Positions 57,396 through 64,000 of a DNA stretch of 64,000 nt are shown here, piece by piece; positions within the stretch are counted from its first letter, which is position 1; each line of letters begins with the position of its first letter. The notes beneath the pieces are model-generated. The model worked only from the letters and a program-made list of their open reading frames with translations. It ran no database searches and had not been told where the DNA came from. The position numbers and the translations under genes were made by a program. Source of the stretch: Haliotis asinina (Eukaryota > Mollusca > Gastropoda > Lepetellida > Haliotidae); NCBI RefSeq assembly GCF_037392515.1, contig NC_090283.1, positions 19,004,501 through 19,068,500 of the forward strand, given 5' to 3'.

Positions 57396-59548
57396 GTGAG
57401 TGAGTGAGTTAATATTTAACGTCACATCGGCAATATTGCAGCCATATCGTGACGAGAACATTCTTGGAAAAAAGAAATTTATGCATATGGTAAAAACCTG
57501 TCAACGAAGGACAGTAAAACAGCTAGAGTATCACAATAAGAATTAAAACTAGCATGAAAAGTTAAAACCAATATCACTATTCGGACAGTAGAATGTAAAA
57601 ACAGGCTATAGATCACCAACAACTAAAGGTAGGTCACCATACTAGAGGCCATGGGGACTTACAGTGCTTCTGCTACCTGCATGGTCCCTAGCTGGATTTA
57701 CACCATCCCTTCAGCTGCTGGTGATTGTATGCAAGATTAGCCACAAATTAAAATAACAGAAATACAACGGCTAAAAAAATGGAAGACTAAATTTGACTTC
57801 AAATGTTTTTGGGACTTACGTACCCTCTCAAGAGGACAATAACTTTACGATACTTTAACCCCCCTCGAAGATACAGCCACTAACAATCTCAGTTACTGAT
57901 TCATCTTCTGATCATAAAATACTTATTTATTTACATCTAAGTCAATAAATTCAATTCTTTTAAAAATGCAATAATTAAATGAGACATTACGTCACTAAAA
58001 AGGTCCTTCATAGTTCTTGATATAAAATAATCGTCCCTTGTGATGGAATATTCAACACAGTCAAGCAAGACATTCTTGACCATGATTATTTCATCACAAG
58101 GGATACAAAACGGAGGATCCTCACCTTTCAAAAGATATTCATGCGTATACCTGGTGTGGCCAATACGACATAGTCGTATAATGACCTCTTCAAATCTGCA
58201 CCGACATCCCAAGTAGGTGAAACCAACAAATGGTTTTATCTCATGTAATTTATTGATACCTACTTGGGTGTCCCACTTCTTCTGCATCAGATCACGGCTG
58301 TAAGAGCTAATGGTAACTTTATAATCAGTATAGGGAATATGAAGTGGGGTCACAGATTTGTTTAGCACTGCCTTAGCAGCAAGGTCTGCCAAAGTGTTAC
58401 CAGAGATACCAACATGGCTGGGTAACCAACAGAAGACGATGTTGTATTGGCCAGTCGCAAGATAGTTATAAAGTTCAATAATTTCTATTAAAAGTGGATG
58501 TTTACAAGCTAGGTTTGTAATGGCCTGAAGGCACGAAAGGGAATCAGAAAGGATTATGTATTGTTTATGATTAGGATGTCTTTGAATATATTTAAGAGCT
58601 GTTAATATGGCGTTAGCTTCTGCTGTAAAAATAGAACTATTATCTGATAATCTAGAAGATATTGTTCTGGATCCAATGACAGTGGCACAAGCCACTGCGC
58701 CACCGTCCTTGGACCCATCTGTAAATAAGGATTTATAATTGCTATATTTGTTTCAATTGATTATATTCTTGTTTGTATTGTAGTTCATTCGTTTCTGATT
58801 TTTTAAATGTAGTTAATGTTAGGTCTACTTGCAGCCTAACCAACTGCCAAGGAGGAGAGGAAAGAAGACGGGAAGGAGCTATGTTTTCCAGCTCAATGCC
58901 GGCCGAAGAAAGAAAGGGTTTAATTCTGTGTCCGGGAGGTGGAACAAGAGAACACTTTCTGTTGTAAAACACAGTTATATGCCGGGTTAGATTTGTTAGA
59001 GTATAGTTTTGTAGCATATTGTAAAGATAATTTTATACGTCGCTGAGTTAGAGATGGCTCATCTGCCACGACATAGAGACTGTCAACGGGAGAAGTTCGA
59101 AAAGATCCAAGACATAATCTTAGACCTTGATGATCGATAGAATGTAACATTTTCAGGCTGCTTTTACAGGCTCCGCCGTATACAATGGCACCATAGTCAA
59201 GTTTGGAACGAATGAGTGATCTGTATAAGTGAAGTAGGGTGGTTTGATCGCCTCCCCATTTTGAATTGGAAACAACTTTTAACAAGTCGAGTGCCTTCAA
59301 ACATTTAACTTTAAGGGATTTAATATGCGGCAAGAACGTCAAGTGGGAGTCAAATTTAAGACCCAGAAACTTGGCCTCCTTTACAACTTTAATAGCTGTG
59401 CCGTTTAGATACAGTTCAGGGTCTTTATGTGATTTGTATTTACGGCAGAAATGTATACAGTTACTTTTAGACTTAGAAAATTTAAAGCGTTTTTCCAAAC
59501 ACCATTTATTTATCTTGTTCAGATACAACTGCATTTACCGTTCAATAA
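57396..59548 (-). mobile_element. I/Nimb-type LINE, copy O, 3'-side part
   Basis: Tail, 3' UTR, RNase H and RT thumb, interrupted at 59548 by the tail of copy P inside the RT segment MQLYLNKINKWC. Its 5' part lies beyond the window. Confidence 0.88.
57937..59534 (-). pseudogene. ORF2 RT thumb and RNase H of copy O
   Basis: RNase H is open for 252 codons (57937-58695) with EANAILTAL, ILSDSLSCLQAI and WLPSHVGISGNTLAD, followed by the finger FCIPCDEIIMVKNVLLDC, where the H is N. A frameshift near 58742 and a 60-bp loss (VLQQKVFSC) near 58965 separate it from the RT thumb (59534-58990). Confidence 0.83.
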
Positions 59549-62047
59549 GTGAGTGAGTTAATATTTAACGTCACATTGGCAATATCTCAGCCATATCGTG
59601 ACGAGAACGTTTAATACTGAAGTGAAATATATCGATACTATAAAAACCTGTCAACGAAGGACAGTAAAACAACTAGAATATCACAAGTATGATTAAAACT
59701 AGTGTGGAAAGTTAAAAATAATATCACTATTCGGACAATACAACATAAAATCAGGCTATAGATTGCCAACAACCGAAGGTAGATCACCATACTAGGGACC
59801 ATGGGGACTTACAGTACCTTTGCTACCTGCATGGACCCTAGTTGGATTTACATCATCCCCTCAGCTGTTAGCAATTTAGACACATCTAGCCAAAAATTAA
59901 AAATACACATATACTACGATTAAAAACAGTGGAAGTCTAAACTTACAGGAAATGTTTTGGGACTTACGTACCCTCTCAGGAGGACAATAATTTTACGGTA
60001 CTTCAACCCCCTTTGAGGGTACAGCCACTAACAATTCAAGTTACTAATCTAAACTACCATGAATTAAAATGCAGCTATCTACAGAACATAATAATCAATA
60101 TTCAAAGATGAAATCAATTTCTTTTAAAAATCCAAGAATTAAATGAGAACTTACGGTGTTAAAAAGATCCTTAATTGTTTTTACATTGAAATATTTATCC
60201 CTTATGATGGAGAATTCAACACAGTCAAGCAGGATGTGCTTGACCGTGGTTCTCTCATCACAAGGGATGCAAAACGGAGGATCCTCACCTTTCAATAGGT
60301 ATGAATGAGTATATCTAGTATGACCAATACGACATCGCCGCATGATTACCTCTTCAAATCTGGACTGACAACCCAAGTGGGTATAACCAATATAAGGTTT
60401 TATTGCATGTAATTTATTTATACCCACTTGGGTGTCCCACTGCATCAGATCACGGATGTAAGTTCTAATGCTAGCTTTATAATCACTGTATGGAATAAGA
60501 AGTGGAGTCACGGATTTGTTGAGTGCTGCCTTAGCAGCAAGGTCAGCCAGTGTGTTACCAGAGATCCCTACATGGCTGGGTAACCAACAGAAGACGATGT
60601 CGTATTGGCCAGTTGCAAGATCATTATACACTTCAATAATTTCTATTAAAAGTGGATGTTTGCAAGAAATATTTTTTATAGCCTGAAGGCAAGAAAGAGA
60701 ATCTGAATAGACTATATATTGTTTACGTTTAGGGTGTCTTTGAATATATTTGAGAGCTGTTAATATGGCGTTAGCTTCTGCTGTAAAAATAGAACTATTA
60801 TCTGGTAAACTAGAAGATGTTGTTCTGGATCCAATGACAGTAGCACAAGCAACTGCGCCACCGTCCTTGGATCCATCTGTGAATAAGGGTTTGTAATTGC
60901 TATATTTATGTTTTAATTGATGATATTCTTGTTTATATTGTAATGCATTTGTTTCTGATTTTTTAAATGATGTTAATGTTAGGTCAACTTGTGGCCTAAC
61001 CAATTGCCAAGGAGGAGAAGAAAGAAGACGGGAAGGAGCTATGTTTTCCAGCTCAATGCTGGCAGCAGAAATCAGTGGTTTTATTCTTAAACCAACCAAT
61101 TTCATACGTCGCTGCTCAAGAGATGGTTCATCAGCCTCGACATACAGGCTGTCAACAGGTGAAGTTCTAAAGGAGCCAAGACAAAGTCTTAGACCTTGAT
61201 GATGGACTGAATCTAATAGTTTTAAGTTGCTTTTGCAGGCTCCACCATAGACAATGGAGCCATAGTCAAGTTTTGAACGCACGAGAGATCGATATAGATG
61301 GAGAAGGGTAGCTTGATCCCCTCCCCATTTAGAATTTGAAATCACTTTCAACAAGTCAAGTGCTTTCAGGCATTTAGGTTTAAGTGATTTAATATGTGGT
61401 AAAAACGTTAAATGTGAATCAAAGATTAGACCCAAGAACTTGGCTTCCTTCACAACTTTAATGGGCGTCCCATCTAGAGATAGTTCAGGGTCTTTATGTG
61501 GTTTGTATTTACGACAAAAATGTATGCAGTTAGTTTTCGATTTAGAAAATTTAAAGCCGTTTTCAAGACACCATTTATTAATCTTGTTTAAACACAACTG
61601 CAATTGCCATTCAATGGTATGCATATTTTTACCACGACAAGAAATGTTAAAATCATCCACAAATAATGATCCATCAATTGAATCGTTTAAAACTTTAGAT
61701 AAACTGTTGATCTTGATGCTAAAAAGAGTGACAGACAAAATACTGCCCTTTGGAACACCCTGATCCTAATTGTAATGATCAGACAGGGTAGAACCCACAC
61801 GGACCTGGAATTGTCTGTTATTTAAAAAACTTTGCTATAAATTCAGGCAAACGACCTCGCAAACCGAAGTCATGTAAATCTCGTAAAATGCCATATTTCC
61901 AAGTTGTGTCATATGCTTTTTCAAGATAAAAAAAGATAGACACAGCGTGTTGTTTGTTAATTAGTGCGTTTTTTACAAATGATTCCAAACGCACTAAGTG
62001 ATCGACAGTACTTCTGTTTTTCCGGAAACCACATTGTATATCAGTTA
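59549..62047 (-). mobile_element. I/Nimb-type LINE, copy P, 3'-side part
   Basis: Tail, 3' UTR, RNase H and most of RT. Interrupted by the Tc1/mariner element after the TA at 62046-62047; resumes at 63348 and leaves the window at 64000. Inserted in copy O. Confidence 0.9.
60095..62047 (-). pseudogene. ORF2 RT-RNase H of copy P, longest open ORF2 segment
   Basis: 547 codons (60095-61738) run open from the RT palm through RNase H to the stop: SLFVDDFNISC, LFTDGSKDGGAVACA, FTAEANAILTAL, VYSDSLSCLQAI, WLPSHVGISGNTLAD, FCIPCDERTTVKHILLDC. An in-frame deletion of about 40 residues joins EQRRMKL to VGLRIKPL. Upstream, CAG has become TAG (HYN*DQG, 61767), and a frameshift lies at 61825 (poly-A). Palm A reads SIFFYLEKAYDTTW, where the catalytic D is Y. 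Confidence 0.87.
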
Positions 62048-63345
62048 CAGTGTTCCCAGAAATTATTGAGAAAATCTTTGTTTTTTCTCTAATGATGCTA
62101 AGATTGGAAAAAGGGCTTTCACTATGCACTAAGCATACTAAATAAGGGAGAAAACTCTTGAAGACTTAGAAGGCAGCTCATTACGTCAAGAGTTATCTCC
62201 CTTGTCTGAGCAGACGGCTTCCTGTGTTGACATGGCAGAATTTACACCAAGAGAGAAAAGAAAGCTCATTCTAGATGATTTTGAAAGGGGTGAGACTGAT
62301 GCTAAAGTGTTAGCTTGTAGACATGGTATTCCTCTGTCTACAGTATACAGAACTTTGAAGAATATTCAAACAGGAACCAGGATAGAGCACAAAGCAGGGG
62401 CAGGTCGGCCTAGGAAATTCAGTGTTGTGGATCGCCGAAGACTAGGGCAGATTGTGAGTAGGGGCAAATTGAAAAGTGTTGAGAACATCAGAAATGAAAT
62501 GATTAGCAGAGGAAGTCCTCAGGTATGCAATGAAACAGTTAGGCAGGAATTACAGAGACTTAATTGGGTGAAAAAACGTGGAATTCCCTCGCCGTTGATG
62601 AAAGATGCACAAAAGGAAAAACATTTAAACTGGTGTCGGGCTCCTGAAAAATCAAGATTGGGATAATGTTTTCTTTTCGGATGAAAGTTCTGTTTGGCTT
62701 TTCCCTAATTGTGTGAAAATTTGGACCAAAGATACTGTCAAACCTATCTACCAGCGACCAAAACATAGCCCGAAGTTTCACATCTGGGGTGGCATATCGG
62801 CTCGCGGAGTGACGCCATTGTGTGTTTTCACGGGAAACTTGACAAAAGAAAGATACATTGACATTCTAAATGGTCACCTTCTTCCAACAGCACAAACATT
62901 GTATGAAGATGACTGGATTTTCCAGCATGATAATGACCCAAAACACACTGCGCGCTACACAAAACAGTGGTTGTTGGGCGAAAATGTTCAAGTTTTAGAC
63001 TGGCCCAGTTACAGCCCAGACCTAAACCCAATTGAGAATGTGTGGGGAGTCATGAAGGACAGAATAAACCAAAAGGGACTGAGAAATATTGAAGATATGA
63101 AGGCCGAGGTGGTCCAATATTGGGATACCCTGTCACACGATTACCTACAAACTTTGATGGGTAGTGTGCCTAGGCGTATTCAGGCATGCATTGCTGAGCG
63201 AGGAGGTCTAACAAAGTACTAAAACAAGACTGAGACTGTAAAAGGATGATGTTTTAACATGTTTATGTAAGTAAAACGCCAAAAGTTAATAAAGGTAATG
63301 AGTTACATGACGCAACATGATTCTCAATAATTTCTGGGAATACTA
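62048..63345 (+). mobile_element. Tc1/mariner-type transposon, 1,298 bp
   Basis: Terminal inverted repeats: CAGTGTTCCCAGAAATTATT at the left, and the complement of TAGTATTCCCAGAAATTATT at the right, about 25 bp with two mismatches. The flanking TA is duplicated (62046-62047, 63346-63347). Removing the element restores the RT text of copy P (AGTTA / TAAGGTTA, compare GTTATGAGGTTA at 13987). Length and structure are typical of Tc1 elements. Confidence 0.95.
62232..63222 (+). pseudogene. Tc1-type DD34E transposase, one frameshift
   Basis: Start ATG at 62232 (MAEFTPREKRKLILDDFE). An N-terminal paired-like helix-turn-helix (STVYRTLKNIQ, then GAGRPRKFS) binds the inverted repeats. The catalytic domain has the first D in FFSDESSVW, the second in FQHDNDPKHTARYTKQW and the E in DLNPIENVW. 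There are 34 residues between second D and E, hence DD34E. Near 62640-62655 the frame shifts (after HLNWC), so the first half ends SRLG* while the second half starts again NQDWDNVFF. Apart from that indel it looks complete, about 330 residues. Confidence 0.92.
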
Positions 63346-64000
63346 TATAAGGTTATTTGTTTCCAAGTACCAAACTAGTCGATTATTTATCATGCGTTCC
63401 ATGGTCTTGCAAACACAGCTAGTTAACGAAATCGGACGATAATTAGATGGATCCGTATGATCACGTCCAGGTTTAGGTATTGGTACTACTATAGCGTCAT
63501 GCCATGAAGAAGGAAATTTACGTGAAGTCCAAATATGATCAAATATTGATAAGAGCGTCTCTAAACAGGATTCTGGTAAGTGCTTCAGGAGTTGATAATG
63601 TATGTTATCAGCTCCTGTAGCAGTATCATGAGCTTGATCAAGTGCAGTATGGAGTTCATGAATAGAAAACGTTTCATTATAATCTTCCCAATTATCAGAA
63701 TTGAAATTAATAGTTTTCTTTTCTTGTTGTTTTAGATATTGCTGGAATTTTGGTACATAATTTGAAGAGGAAGAATGTTTAGCAAGTGTTTCACCCAGTT
63801 TGTTAGCAATATCTGATTTATCAGTAAGCAATTGATCTCCATGTTTAAGATGATGGACACTAGATTTAGTACCTTTACCTTTGATTTTCTGGACCATGTT
63901 CCATACTTTGGACATATGTGTCCGAGAATTAATTTTGGATACATAATTTTGCCAAGATTGGCGTTTGTTCTGTTTAAAAGTACGCCGTGCTTTAGCAATT
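63346..64000 (-). mobile_element. I/Nimb-type LINE, copy P, continued
   Basis: RT N-terminal region: KVWNMVQKIKGKGTKSS, NKLGETLAKHSSSSNYVP, NYRPISLTSCVCKTMERM, NNRLVWYLETNNLI, open for 190 codons (63343-63915). A frameshift near 63915 precedes the linker RRTFKQNKRQSWQNYVSK. Runs off the window. Confidence 0.87.

Overview
This is eukaryotic DNA. Genes have GT-AG introns, there is no operon structure, and most of the 64 kb is non-LTR retrotransposon. The abundance of I/Nimb-type LINEs, the 3' tail ending in (ACTC)n, and an invertebrate-type fucosyltransferase-like gene point to a lophotrochozoan. A gastropod mollusc (abalone-like) is my best guess, by inference only.

Layout. 1-2124: the 3' end of one LINE copy (A, +). 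2126-10917: the main non-LINE region. It holds a nested direct/inverted duplication (2140-5330), a candidate minus-strand multi-exon gene (3698-7613), a divergent candidate plus-strand gene (8107-9742), clusters of GTTTCCG/CGGAAAC motifs, and a segmental duplication (5340-5905 and 10322-10917). 10919-32139: copies B (+), C (-), D (+), E (-), F (+, nested in E) and G (+). 32140-35092: a unique island with a short hairpin repeat, a CA/GA microsatellite and a fucosyltransferase-like gene (32738-33907, -). 35093-49771: minus copies H, I, J and the full-length K nested in J. 49772-55000: old RT debris, then L (-) interrupted by M (+). 55014-57100: a decayed Tx1/L1-type RT fragment and a decayed hAT transposase. 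57112-64000: a Russian doll of minus copies N > O > P, with a Tc1/mariner element (62048-63345) inside P.

The LINE family. Target-site duplications of 13 bp fix exact ends for F, K and L. The unit is about 6.1 kb: a 5' UTR of about 0.6 kb, ORF1 (about 400-440 aa, CCHC knuckles), ORF2 (about 1,210 aa: APE-type endonuclease, RT with FVDD, RNase H, terminal C-C-H-C finger), a 3' UTR of about 0.55 kb with conserved hairpins, and an (ACTC)n tail. ORF1 and ORF2 overlap by ATGA in three independent copies. No ORF2 in the window is intact.

Most interesting observation. The first 58 nt of the element fold as an HDV-like self-cleaving ribozyme that lacks P4. Its predicted cleavage site coincides exactly with the 5' boundary set independently by the target-site duplications, and two P2 base pairs covary between copies. 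The same element carries a stop-start (ATGA) overlap and structured 3' RNA. Together these suggest a self-contained RNA unit: excised at its 5' end from read-through transcripts, translated by coupled reinitiation, and recognised at its 3' hairpins. Everything is read by eye; no folding or database search was run.
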